DNA from: an uncultured Eisenbergiella sp.
GTDB lineage: Bacteria; Bacillota; Clostridia; Lachnospirales; Lachnospiraceae
DNA: 41,151 bases
Direction: 5' to 3'
Assembly: GCA_947626725.1 (NCBI GenBank)
Contig: CANQTI010000001.1
Coordinates: 1-41,151 of the forward strand
In this document: in pieces, positions 17,757 through 25,376 of the stretch
Layout: the number at the start of each line of letters is the position of its first letter
Position numbering within the stretch: the stretch's first letter is position 1
Notes under the pieces: model-generated
Databases searched by the model: none
The model's input: the letters and a program-made list of their open reading frames with translations, nothing else
What the model was told of the DNA's origin: nothing
Program-made: the position numbers and the translations under genes

Positions 17757-19313
17757 TCAGCCCCAGGCTCTGTCCGCTGCATCTAACAACAATCCATACA
17801 CTTTTTCAAAATGAGTGTTTCCGTAAATGCCCGTTCCATCTTCCTTCACGCACATGCCCAGGATTTCTTCCGCTTTTCCCTCAGCCTTTTCCTCCAGCAT
17901 CCTGAAAAGAGCATAGTCCTCAACGCCGGAACGCAGCATTTCCAGCCGCACGCTTCCGACCGGGCCATCCGGAGTGGGATATATGATATTGGTATCCCCC
18001 GGCGGCAGAAATTGGTCGCTGTCCGTCCCAAGACAGGTAAAAGGCACCGACGGCTCCCGATACGGATCTATGTTCTCCATAAAATGGCCCAATCCCCAAT
18101 GCAGATAGCCGCTCGCCTTCCATTTCACATTCAGCCAATGGAGCAGTCTGACGGACAAAAGGGGCATGTCCAGGAAACGGTTCAGGCAGGGCGCGCCGGG
18201 CCAACAGCAGGTATAGATCCACATTTCTTTGCCCTCTTTTCGCCAGGCATCAAACGCCTCCCGACGAATCTGGTAAAACCGCGTCACCGGTACCAGGATA
18301 TCCAGGGCATCCCCCACCTTATCCGTCAAAACCGCATCCAGAAGCGGGATGCCCGGCATGCAGCTCCGAACAAGACCGGCCAGTTTCCGGTACGCCTCTT
18401 CCTCTCCATCCCGCGGCTCATCCCCGACATGTTGGACCGTCACCTCCAGATACCCTTCCCGCTCCAGGAAGCGGTACCATTGCCCAAAGAACGCCCCCAG
18501 CGCTTTCATCCCCGCTTCAGACAGAATATCAGCCTCCACAAAGGGCTTAATCAGGCTGTTGTAAACACTGGTGGCATGCATTCCCTCGATGTGCGTAAAG
18601 CCCTTGGAAAAAGCCATTTCAATCAGCCGCTTTACCCGGGAAAAATCATATCCTCCCTTTCCGTCCGCTTCGATGAAATTTACCGGAATCAACAGGTAAT
18701 TCTGATGGGCCTGGGCCGCCAACTCCAGCGTTTTTTCCACCATCTCCCAAAACCGTCCCGCAAAAGGAGTGCACCCATAAATTTTTCCGTCCAGTTTCAT
18801 CCACTGGGTCAGTGCCAGGCCCGTCTGTTCCGGCAGACAGGCCTTATGCACATGAATCTCATAGGGAATCTGTATTTCTCCCAAAATGAGCGTTCCCCGA
18901 TAAATTCCCGGCGCCATATCCGGAGCAGTCTTCCAGCGCACATAAAGGCCAGCGTCTCCGTGCACATCTGCCTGTCCGTCCCGTACAGGAAGCATGGCAT
19001 CGTAGACCTCAAAAGGGGCTCGTCTGGTAAAAAAGCGCTCTGCCTCTTTCTGTGAAAGCTGCCATATGTCCAAGGGCTCCTGATAACTGGAATTTCTATT
19101 CACATAGGTCTCTTTGAGTACAAACAATTCCGGATCCGGCCCTTGCCCGCCGCCTCCCTCCGCCTGCACGCGCCAAACAAAGGGGACTGCCTCAGACAGC
19201 TTAATCTGGCAGCATGCATAGGAACGCCTCGCGCATTGCAGTCTGACCGCGCCGCAGCCGCCTTCAGAATCCGGATACAGCCATTCATTTGCGTTAAAAA
19301 CCGCCGCTTTCAC
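17757..19313 (-). CDS. DUF4091 protein, GH123-like putative hexosaminidase
   Basis: 518 aa. The N-terminal beta domain (about 1-160) is followed by a TIM-barrel-like region and a C-terminal DUF4091 segment with GSVRLEMLRSGVEDYALFRML. DUF4091 proteins resemble GH123 beta-N-acetylgalactosaminidases, which use an Asp-Glu pair for substrate-assisted catalysis. Here HVGDEP carries Asp298-Glu299 in the right kind of context. GTG at 19313 is the start: AGGAGG lies seven bases before it, and it overlaps the end of the GH20 gene by 20 bp, implying translational coupling. No signal peptide is present, so it is cytoplasmic. With GH20 and GH2 around it, removal of GalNAc or a similar sugar is a reasonable inference; activity is not proven. 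Confidence 0.8.
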   Translation of the reverse strand: MKAAVFNANEWLYPDSEGGCGAVRLQCARRSYACCQIKLSEAVPFVWRVQAEGGGGQGPDPELFVLKETYVNRNSSYQEPLDIWQLSQKEAERFFTRRAPFEVYDAMLPVRDGQADVHGDAGLYVRWKTAPDMAPGIYRGTLILGEIQIPYEIHVHKACLPEQTGLALTQWMKLDGKIYGCTPFAGRFWEMVEKTLELAAQAHQNYLLIPVNFIEADGKGGYDFSRVKRLIEMAFSKGFTHIEGMHATSVYNSLIKPFVEADILSEAGMKALGAFFGQWYRFLEREGYLEVTVQHVGDEPRDGEEEAYRKLAGLVRSCMPGIPLLDAVLTDKVGDALDILVPVTRFYQIRREAFDAWRKEGKEMWIYTCCWPGAPCLNRFLDMPLLSVRLLHWLNVKWKASGYLHWGLGHFMENIDPYREPSVPFTCLGTDSDQFLPPGDTNIIYPTPDGPVGSVRLEMLRSGVEDYALFRMLEEKAEGKAEEILGMCVKEDGTGIYGNTHFEKVYGLLLDAADRAWG

Positions 19314-21201
19314 GTCCTATCCTCCTGCCCACTCCGGCCGCCAAACAACGAATTCCCTTCACAATGATGTTAGGCCCGTACTTGCTGTCTTCCTCCACTG
19401 CGACGGATGCCAGACGCTCTCCCTCCGGCAATTCCACAAAATACCGATAATACACTTCCTGTCCCAGTACCTCTATCCCGCAGCTGTAGGTAGACTCCAG
19501 GAGCTGACCGTCGCTCGTATAACAATCGAGATCTTCATGAAGCCTCCGTTCCAAGTCCGCCTTGACGGTGCCGATATTCAGGTTGTAATACAAAGGCACA
19601 TCCATCGTCCTGCCGCTTTCAAACACCAAATGATAGCGGCCCAGATAATCGTCCTTTTTGTCGATCATGTAGCCATCCACAAAGGCCGGATGTTCCTTGC
19701 GCAGGGTGGTATGGTGCAAAAATTCCAACGCATGCCCCGCCCGGGACAGACGTCTGGCGTAAATCCCATTTGCCACTTCCAGCAGGTTCCCCGGATGATT
19801 TTCCTCTTTAAAACCAGGATTCCAGGCCAGGCCCGCGCTATAGGCGATATTGAAAAGGACACCGTTGCGCTGGAGATGTCCCTGATCCAAAAGTCCCCAA
19901 TTGGAAATCACGATCCCCTGGGTCCTGTCCTTTCTGCCCTCAAAGTCAATAAGCCCCATGCCGGAGAAATTTCCAAACACTACCTCATAGCCCCGGTTTC
20001 GAAATTCCATCTCATACTGTCTTCCTCTTCCCCAAAACCAATGCAGCATCAAAATATCCCTGGGGAGCAAATCAATCGCCGGATAGATCGCGGGGCGTTC
20101 TTCCATAAACAGATTGGTTTTCATATTCACCAGGAACCGGTGGCCTCCGCCGTATGATATTCCCTGTTTCGTAATGTCATTCAAGAGCAGCTCGCTCCAC
20201 ATCATGGTCCGGACATGGCGGTCCTTCAGATAATCGTGGATCTTGATGATATCCTGCGCATAAAGCTCTGCGGCGTTTCTGCCCCGGCACTTTTCACATT
20301 TGCACATGGTAAAAAATTCATCATGACCGATATTGACGATCCGGGGGGCAAACACATCGATCACTTCATCCAGCACATCAAACACCAGCTTGTAGCTGTC
20401 CGGGTTGGACGGACAATATGTATCCGGCAAATCATCCTCTTCCCGCTCCCGCAGCTCCGGATGCGCCGTCAGCAGATAATCACAGTGGGACAGAGTCGGT
20501 ACCTCCGGAATGATATCAAAATGCCGTTCCCGCAAATAGGAAATCAGGCCTCTCATTTCCTCCTGGGTCAAAAAGCTGCCGCCCCCGTTTTCCATATGGA
20601 TAGAATTTCTCGCCCAATTAGGCGCGTTCTGGATATCCAGACTCTGCCCCTGATAGTCCTGGAAATTCTTGCAGTAACGCACCCATCCCTCGTTGATCTC
20701 CGGATGCTTTTTGTATTCCATCGCCCCGCCGATCTCCAGCATGAGAGTGTTATAGCCATACAGGGCACAATAATCTGCCATTTCTTTGAAATGTCCGATA
20801 TTCTCTCGGGCAGGTACATATACCTTTACGCCCCGAAGCTTTAAATCCGGATAGGCATAGGAAATGCCCTCCTGCAGGCTGCCGTCCTGCACATGCCGCA
20901 AAAGGCCGTTGGCGCCGTGGAACAACCCGGCCCCGGTTTCCGCATAGACCTGCACGGTTTCCCCTGCCCTGATCACATAACCTTCTTCCCGCGGCACATA
21001 ATCCACGCCAAAACGCTCCCGCAGCCCCTCTCGCACCTCTTCCGGGACGCCCAACAAAAATGCCGCCTCTACCACATTTCCTTCCCCCGCAAGACCGTCA
21101 AACAGTCCGGCAATGACGGGATCCTCCGTCAGGACCCGGGTATTCTTTCCAAATGTAAGCTGCCTCCCCTCCAGGCCGGCGTATCTTTCCATCCAATCCA
21201 T
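19294..21201 (-). CDS. GH20 family beta-N-acetylhexosaminidase-like protein
   Basis: 635 aa. An N-terminal GH20b-type alpha/beta domain (about 15-115) precedes the TIM barrel. The barrel has LKLRGVKVYVP at its first strand and NIGHDEFF with the catalytic Asp294-Glu295 pair. In the known mechanism, Asp orients the substrate acetamido group and Glu is the acid/base. A Cys cluster, CKCEKC (300-305), follows directly and may bind metal or shape a loop. ATG 21201 has AGGGG seven bases upstream. With no signal peptide, the enzyme is cytoplasmic and would remove terminal GlcNAc or GalNAc from imported oligosaccharides. It follows the binding-protein gene after two hairpins and overlaps the DUF4091 gene. 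Confidence 0.88.
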   Translation of the reverse strand: MDWMERYAGLEGRQLTFGKNTRVLTEDPVIAGLFDGLAGEGNVVEAAFLLGVPEEVREGLRERFGVDYVPREEGYVIRAGETVQVYAETGAGLFHGANGLLRHVQDGSLQEGISYAYPDLKLRGVKVYVPARENIGHFKEMADYCALYGYNTLMLEIGGAMEYKKHPEINEGWVRYCKNFQDYQGQSLDIQNAPNWARNSIHMENGGGSFLTQEEMRGLISYLRERHFDIIPEVPTLSHCDYLLTAHPELREREEDDLPDTYCPSNPDSYKLVFDVLDEVIDVFAPRIVNIGHDEFFTMCKCEKCRGRNAAELYAQDIIKIHDYLKDRHVRTMMWSELLLNDITKQGISYGGGHRFLVNMKTNLFMEERPAIYPAIDLLPRDILMLHWFWGRGRQYEMEFRNRGYEVVFGNFSGMGLIDFEGRKDRTQGIVISNWGLLDQGHLQRNGVLFNIAYSAGLAWNPGFKEENHPGNLLEVANGIYARRLSRAGHALEFLHHTTLRKEHPAFVDGYMIDKKDDYLGRYHLVFESGRTMDVPLYYNLNIGTVKADLERRLHEDLDCYTSDGQLLESTYSCGIEVLGQEVYYRYFVELPEGERLASVAVEEDSKYGPNIIVKGIRCLAAGVGRRIGRESGGF

Positions 21202-21261
21202 GACTTTCCCCTCGCATGATGAGTTTTATGTTTATGGTCTTTTTCTTTTTGACCTCCCGGC

Positions 21262-21324
21262 GGCACACGGACGCTTTACCGCCATGTGCCAAAACAGGTG
21301 CGCGGGACGATGCCCGCGCACCTG
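21262..21324 (-). terminator. Tandem hairpins after the locus 2 binding-protein gene
   Basis: The first hairpin on the minus strand has a perfect 12-bp stem (21295-21306 / 21313-21324, loop 6) followed by TTTT. The second (21262-21270 / 21282-21290) has a 9-bp stem with one mismatch or wobble. They start about 20 bases past the stop of the binding protein. The T tail is short, so partial termination or 3'-end protection of the transporter mRNA fits, as in locus 1. Confidence 0.65.
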
Positions 21325-21343
21325 CCGCCAGTGCTTTATTCAC

Positions 21344-23014
21344 TTACTTTACCGCTTCATTGACCAGGGCAATGGCTTCCTCCAGGCCATCTTTCTCGTA
21401 ATCCTCAATGATTTCCTGCCACATCTCCTCTACAGGGCGCTCTCCTGTCATAATGATGACCAAATCGTCATCTATATGCAGGCCAAAGTTGCTTCCCGAT
21501 GCCACAAAAGCGGTGGTGCATTCCGGCACATCCGACTGCTCCGCCGTATTCTGTGCCTGCTCTAAATAATCCGCCATCCAATCCTTTTTCCACTGCGGAA
21601 CCGGATCATGATACTGATAACCCTCCACTGTAAGGTTCGGAAGCCAAGCTACCAGGTTCTGGAAAAGGGGTGCGCTGGGATATAAGGACGCCAGTCCTCC
21701 TTCTACCGTCACAATAGCCTCTCCGTTTTCCACGTTAAAGGTCTCCCCTTCATAACCGAAATCAGCCAGGATAATTCCTTCATCGGAGCACAGATAGTCA
21801 TAGATCTGAAGGATCCGATCCATCTTGGCGTCATCCACAGCGGAGCCGAACACCGACTCGCTCCACGCCGTTTCCGTCTCCCAGAAATAAGTGTTGCCGT
21901 CTACGGAAGGCATGAGATCCAAATACTTCACATCCTCTTCAACAGGCGTTCCGTGGATTTCCAGCCAGGCATCGGCCATTGTTTCCAGCGAATTCGTTCC
22001 GAGCAAAGCAGCGGCCTGCCCATTTAAGAATTTATTTTTCGCCATATCCTGGGTAGTCAGGGAAATATCATGCTCAATGACATTGTTTTCATACATATCC
22101 CGCAGCAGGTTCCATGCAGGCAGCATATCATCTCCCAGGTTTTCACCCGCGAAATAGGCTGGAATGTAAGTTCCGTCCCCATTGTCCACCCATTTGAAGG
22201 TGGTGCCGCTTACCACCGCTTCCGGCTTTGCGTAGCTCAGGAATATTTCTTTTAACTGCGCGGTGTCTAAAGCAGTCATTCCGCTGATATTCTTTCCCTC
22301 CGGATCCGCTTCTACGATGGCCTGGATCATGTCACAGAACTCCTGCCAATTCTCCGGTTCCTTTTCCACGCCTGCTGCCTGTGCCAGATCCCAGCGATAT
22401 AAAATCCAGCGGGTCAGTGCCGTGTGATACTTCGTCGGATTGCTCAGACGGAAAATGGCATAGGGCACACCGTCCACCTTGCAGCCTTCCATGCTGGGAT
22501 AATCCAGATATGCCGCCAGGTGCGGGTAGGCGGACAAGTCCTCCGGCACCGGCCGGATCACGCCGTCATTCGCCCATTCCGAAAACTGTTTCGTGTTCCG
22601 GATATCCACCGCCGCAATGTCCGGCAGGGAATCAGAGGATGCCCAAAGCTGTTCCTTGGTGCCGTAATCGTCCCAGGTGATATTCATCGGGACAAAGGTT
22701 ACGTTGAACTTTTCTTCAATATCCTGCAGGATCCGGTCCGTATCCCGGGACCCGAGATAAGTTTCCACGCCCCAATACGCGACGGAAATCTCCATGTGCT
22801 CCTGAGGTACCTGCGCGCTTTCTTCGGAAGGGGCTTCCTGCGCCTCCTCTTCCGCCGGCGCACTTTCCTGAGCCTCCTGTTCCGCCGGCGCGCTTTCCTG
22901 AACCTCCTGTTCCGCCGGCGCACTGCCGCCCTCCGTCTTGGTCCCGCCGCAGCCGATCAGCATGGACGCCAGCATGCTCACGCACAATAGGATTGCCAAC
23001 TGTTTCTTCTTCAT
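21344..23014 (-). CDS. Extracellular sugar-binding lipoprotein (locus 2 ABC transporter)
   Basis: 556 aa. The signal peptide MKKKQ... ends in the lipobox LIGC, giving a lipid anchor outside the membrane. The linker after the Cys holds three near-identical ten-residue units (SAPAEQEAQE type) encoded by 30-bp tandem repeats. The body is a type-1 solute-binding fold similar to LplA-type oligosaccharide-binding proteins. The start is ATG 23014, with AAGGAGG about nine bases upstream; the in-frame ATG 23044 would add residues ahead of the signal peptide. It lies 149 bp after the YtcP-type permease and before the GH20-DUF4091-DUF5107-GH2 set, so it probably captures the oligosaccharide those enzymes trim. 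Confidence 0.92.
   Translation of the reverse strand: MKKKQLAILLCVSMLASMLIGCGGTKTEGGSAPAEQEVQESAPAEQEAQESAPAEEEAQEAPSEESAQVPQEHMEISVAYWGVETYLGSRDTDRILQDIEEKFNVTFVPMNITWDDYGTKEQLWASSDSLPDIAAVDIRNTKQFSEWANDGVIRPVPEDLSAYPHLAAYLDYPSMEGCKVDGVPYAIFRLSNPTKYHTALTRWILYRWDLAQAAGVEKEPENWQEFCDMIQAIVEADPEGKNISGMTALDTAQLKEIFLSYAKPEAVVSGTTFKWVDNGDGTYIPAYFAGENLGDDMLPAWNLLRDMYENNVIEHDISLTTQDMAKNKFLNGQAAALLGTNSLETMADAWLEIHGTPVEEDVKYLDLMPSVDGNTYFWETETAWSESVFGSAVDDAKMDRILQIYDYLCSDEGIILADFGYEGETFNVENGEAIVTVEGGLASLYPSAPLFQNLVAWLPNLTVEGYQYHDPVPQWKKDWMADYLEQAQNTAEQSDVPECTTAFVASGSNFGLHIDDDLVIIMTGERPVEEMWQEIIEDYEKDGLEEAIALVNEAVK
22841..22924 (-). repeat. 30-bp tandem repeats in the lipoprotein linker
   Basis: Units 22841-22870, 22871-22900 and 22901-22924 (partial) are nearly identical and in frame. 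They encode the acidic Pro/Ala/Glu spacer between the lipid anchor and the binding domain. Copy number could change by slippage without breaking the frame. Confidence 0.85.
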
Positions 23015-23075
23015 CTTACTACCTCCTTTTTTGTTTTGATACATTGTGTTTATTTACAAACCCCCCGATATTTGA

Positions 23076-23091
23076 GGGCGGTTTTCCGCCC
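23076..23091 (-). promoter_or_regulatory. Small hairpin between permease and binding-protein genes
   Basis: GGGCGG / CCGCCC (6 bp) with a 4-nt loop lies in the 149-bp gap before the binding-protein gene. It has no adjacent T run. It may mark an mRNA processing or stability site that lets the binding protein be expressed above the permeases. Confidence 0.3.
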
Positions 23092-23163
23092 GCCAGGAAC
23101 CGTCACGCATCTCATCCTGCCTCGGCAAACCCGCGGTCTTTAAAATGCGGTCCCGGCCTTCGC

Positions 23164-24066
23164 TCACTCCTTCACGCTCCCGATCATGACCCCTTTCACA
23201 AAATGCTTCTGCATGAACGGATAGACACACAGTACCGGCAGAGTGGTGACCACAATGGTGGACATCTGCACCGCCGTGGTATTTACCATTCCTGCCTGTT
23301 CCAGATATTGCCTGGCCATCTCGTTGAGCGTATTGCTCATGCTGATCACCACGTTGCGCAGATAAATCTGCAGCGTATACAGCGATGAACGGTTGATATA
23401 CAGGTTGCACAGATACCACTCGTTCCAGCGTTCCACCGCGTAAAATAAGAAAAATGTCGCCATAAACGGCTTCGAGATGGGCAATGCAACCCGAAAAATG
23501 ATTGCGATCTCATCCGCTCCGTCCAGATACGCCGCATCCAGCAGACTTTCCGGCAGAGAAGTGAAGTAATTCTTCATGATGATCAGATAGTAGGTGCTCA
23601 CCGCATTCGGAAGAATGAGCACCGCCAGGTTATTGACCAACCCCAGACCCTTGATCACCAGATAGGTGGGGATCATCCCGCCGCCGAACAGCATGGTAAA
23701 TACGATCATATTCAAAAAGAACCGCCTGCCCACCAGCTTCTTCCGGGACAGCGCGTATGCCCCAAATACGGATAAGAGCATATTCATCGAGGTCCCCACT
23801 ACCGTGACAAAAAGGGTCACCGCCAATGAATGGAAGAACGCTTTATCCTGGAAGATCGTTTTGTAGCCGGTGGTATCAAAACTGTACAGCCACAGATAGA
23901 GCGGATGCTGGGCGTAGGACGCCACGCTGGAAAAGGACAGCATCAACGTTTGCCAGAAGGGCAGCAGAGTCAAAAGCGCCAACAGAAGCAGAACCGCCAG
24001 CAGAAAAATATCCAGCTTCCCGATCCGGTCCGCAGGACGGCCCTTTTTTATTTTTTCTTTCGCCAT
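23164..24066 (-). CDS. Carbohydrate ABC transporter permease, YtcP family (locus 2)
   Basis: A 300-aa CUT1-type permease. A basic N-terminus leads to six predicted transmembrane helices. The EAA loop reads LLDAAYLDGADEIAIIFRVA, and the C-terminal YPFMQKHFVKGVMIGSVKE signature is typical of YtcP. It begins 17 bp after the LplB-type gene and is cotranscribed with it. It forms half of the channel for the locus 2 importer and would need an ATPase from elsewhere. It resembles the locus 1 copy in its C-terminal tail but is clearly diverged, so this is not a recent duplication. Confidence 0.92.
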   Translation of the reverse strand: MAKEKIKKGRPADRIGKLDIFLLAVLLLLALLTLLPFWQTLMLSFSSVASYAQHPLYLWLYSFDTTGYKTIFQDKAFFHSLAVTLFVTVVGTSMNMLLSVFGAYALSRKKLVGRRFFLNMIVFTMLFGGGMIPTYLVIKGLGLVNNLAVLILPNAVSTYYLIIMKNYFTSLPESLLDAAYLDGADEIAIIFRVALPISKPFMATFFLFYAVERWNEWYLCNLYINRSSLYTLQIYLRNVVISMSNTLNEMARQYLEQAGMVNTTAVQMSTIVVTTLPVLCVYPFMQKHFVKGVMIGSVKE

Positions 24067-24083
24067 AAGCCTCTCCCCCTCCT

Positions 24084-25022
24084 TTACAAAAGCCCCTGCT
24101 CACCTGCTGACACCACCACCTTGTTCGTCAGAAGCACCATCACCAGCCCCACCACCGACTTCACCATACCGATGGCGGTGGAGTAGCCATAATCCATGCC
24201 TCCGACATTGAAGGTCTCCCGGAACACATAGGTATCAATGGTATCTGCCACATCGTAAACCGGCGCGGAATACAGATTGTAGATCTGATCAAAACGCCCA
24301 TTGGTCAGGACAGAACCCATGGCCAGAATCAGCATGATGCAGACGGTGCTGCGGATGCCCGGCAAGGTAATATGCCAGATCTGCTGCAGCCTTCCCGCGC
24401 CGTCCACCGTAGCGGCCTCATACAGCCCCTGGTCAATGGATGTAATCGCCGCCAGGTAAATGATGCTGCTCCAGCCGATCTCCTTCCATATGCCCCCCAG
24501 CCAGATGAACCAACGAAATGCCTTTTGACTGGTAATCGGAGAAACACTGGCGATTCCGAACAGATGCAAAAGCTGGTTCACCATTCCGGTGGAAGAAAAA
24601 ATGTTGATCATGATGCCCGCCAAAACCACCCAGGAAAGAAAGTGCGGGAAGGTCACGACCGTCTGGACCACCTTCTTCGTTCGCCGCAGGCGGATCTCAT
24701 TGAGCGCCAGCGCCAGCAGCACAGCAGAAGGGATCTCCATAAACAGACCGCCAAAGCTGAATACCAGCGTGTTCCGCACACTCCTGCGGAAATAACGGTC
24801 CGCAAACATGTCCGCGAAATTGGCCATTCCCACCCAGGGACTGCCCCATACGCCGGCCTTGTAGCTGAAGTCCTTGAACGCCAGAATCAGGCCCCCCATC
24901 GGCGCATAACAAAAAACCAGGTACCAAATCAGCACCGGAGCCAGGATCAGGTACAGCTGCGCATTATTGCGAATCCGCACCCATATTTTCCTTCTCTTTT
25001 CCCTATTTGGCACATATGACAT
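24084..25022 (-). CDS. Carbohydrate ABC transporter permease, LplB family (locus 2)
   Basis: About 312 aa from ATG 25022. The frame could begin at ATG 25079 (331 aa), but the extra 19 residues are charged and low-complexity. GAAGGGGG stands about eight bases before 25022, whereas only AAGGA precedes 25079. The first helix region has YLVFCYAPMGGLILAF, the LplB signature. The EAA loop is seen as GLYEAATVDGAGRLQQIWHI, followed by TLPGI. It is the first membrane gene of the locus 2 importer and pairs with the YtcP-type permease just downstream. Confidence 0.9.
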   Translation of the reverse strand: MSYVPNREKRRKIWVRIRNNAQLYLILAPVLIWYLVFCYAPMGGLILAFKDFSYKAGVWGSPWVGMANFADMFADRYFRRSVRNTLVFSFGGLFMEIPSAVLLALALNEIRLRRTKKVVQTVVTFPHFLSWVVLAGIMINIFSSTGMVNQLLHLFGIASVSPITSQKAFRWFIWLGGIWKEIGWSSIIYLAAITSIDQGLYEAATVDGAGRLQQIWHITLPGIRSTVCIMLILAMGSVLTNGRFDQIYNLYSAPVYDVADTIDTYVFRETFNVGGMDYGYSTAIGMVKSVVGLVMVLLTNKVVVSAGEQGLL

Positions 25023-25097
25023 GTTCCTGCCCCCTTCCGTCTTTTTCTCTATACGCTCTTCCCCTTTTTTCTCTCCCATACGCGTTCCTTATTGTCT

Positions 25098-25125
25098 ATT
25101 TTAACTAATAAGAATGGGAATTGAA
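25098..25125 (-). promoter_or_regulatory. Weak candidate promoter before the locus 2 permeases
   Basis: On the minus strand TTCAAT (25120-25125), a 16-bp spacer and TAAAAT (25098-25103) lie upstream of the LplB-type gene in AT-rich DNA. The -35 is poor. If used, it would start transcripts close to ATG 25079, which also argues for translation from 25022. Confidence 0.3.
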
Positions 25126-25226
25126 AATGGAAATTATTCATGATTTTTACTGATTCACCTAAGATATTTCCATATTCGGCAGTGGAACGATCTCATTTTC
25201 CGCTCAATTTTCCATATTTTCCTGCT

Positions 25227-25270
25227 AAAAAGGCGTATGGGATCTTTTTCTGCGATCTCATGCGCCTTTT
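25227..25270 (-). terminator. Hairpin between the DUF5107 and permease genes
   Basis: Arms 25227-25244 and 25254-25270 form a stem of about 17 bp with two imperfect pairs. On the minus strand it ends in five T residues, a plausible (partial) terminator about 110 bp past the DUF5107 stop. The two imperfect positions are G.U wobbles only on the plus strand, so the direction is not fully clear. I see no gene in 25080-25376. Confidence 0.5.
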
Positions 25271-25376
25271 GAAGCTTTCCCGATATATGATTGTCCCGAC
25301 CGCCGGCATATCCCGTATCGGCACATACCAGGCCATCGTCCCCGCACGGTCGAAATAAGAACCGGCTGTCAACGGA

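Noticed and set aside
17811..19055. 414-codon plus-strand open frame opposite the DUF4091 gene
   Set aside because: The composition is that of an antisense shadow, rich in His/Arg/Pro/Gln; the opposite strand is the real gene.
22841..22924. Regular 30-bp repeats that could suggest a CRISPR array
   Set aside because: The repeats are directly adjacent with no spacers, in frame, and encode the lipoprotein linker.
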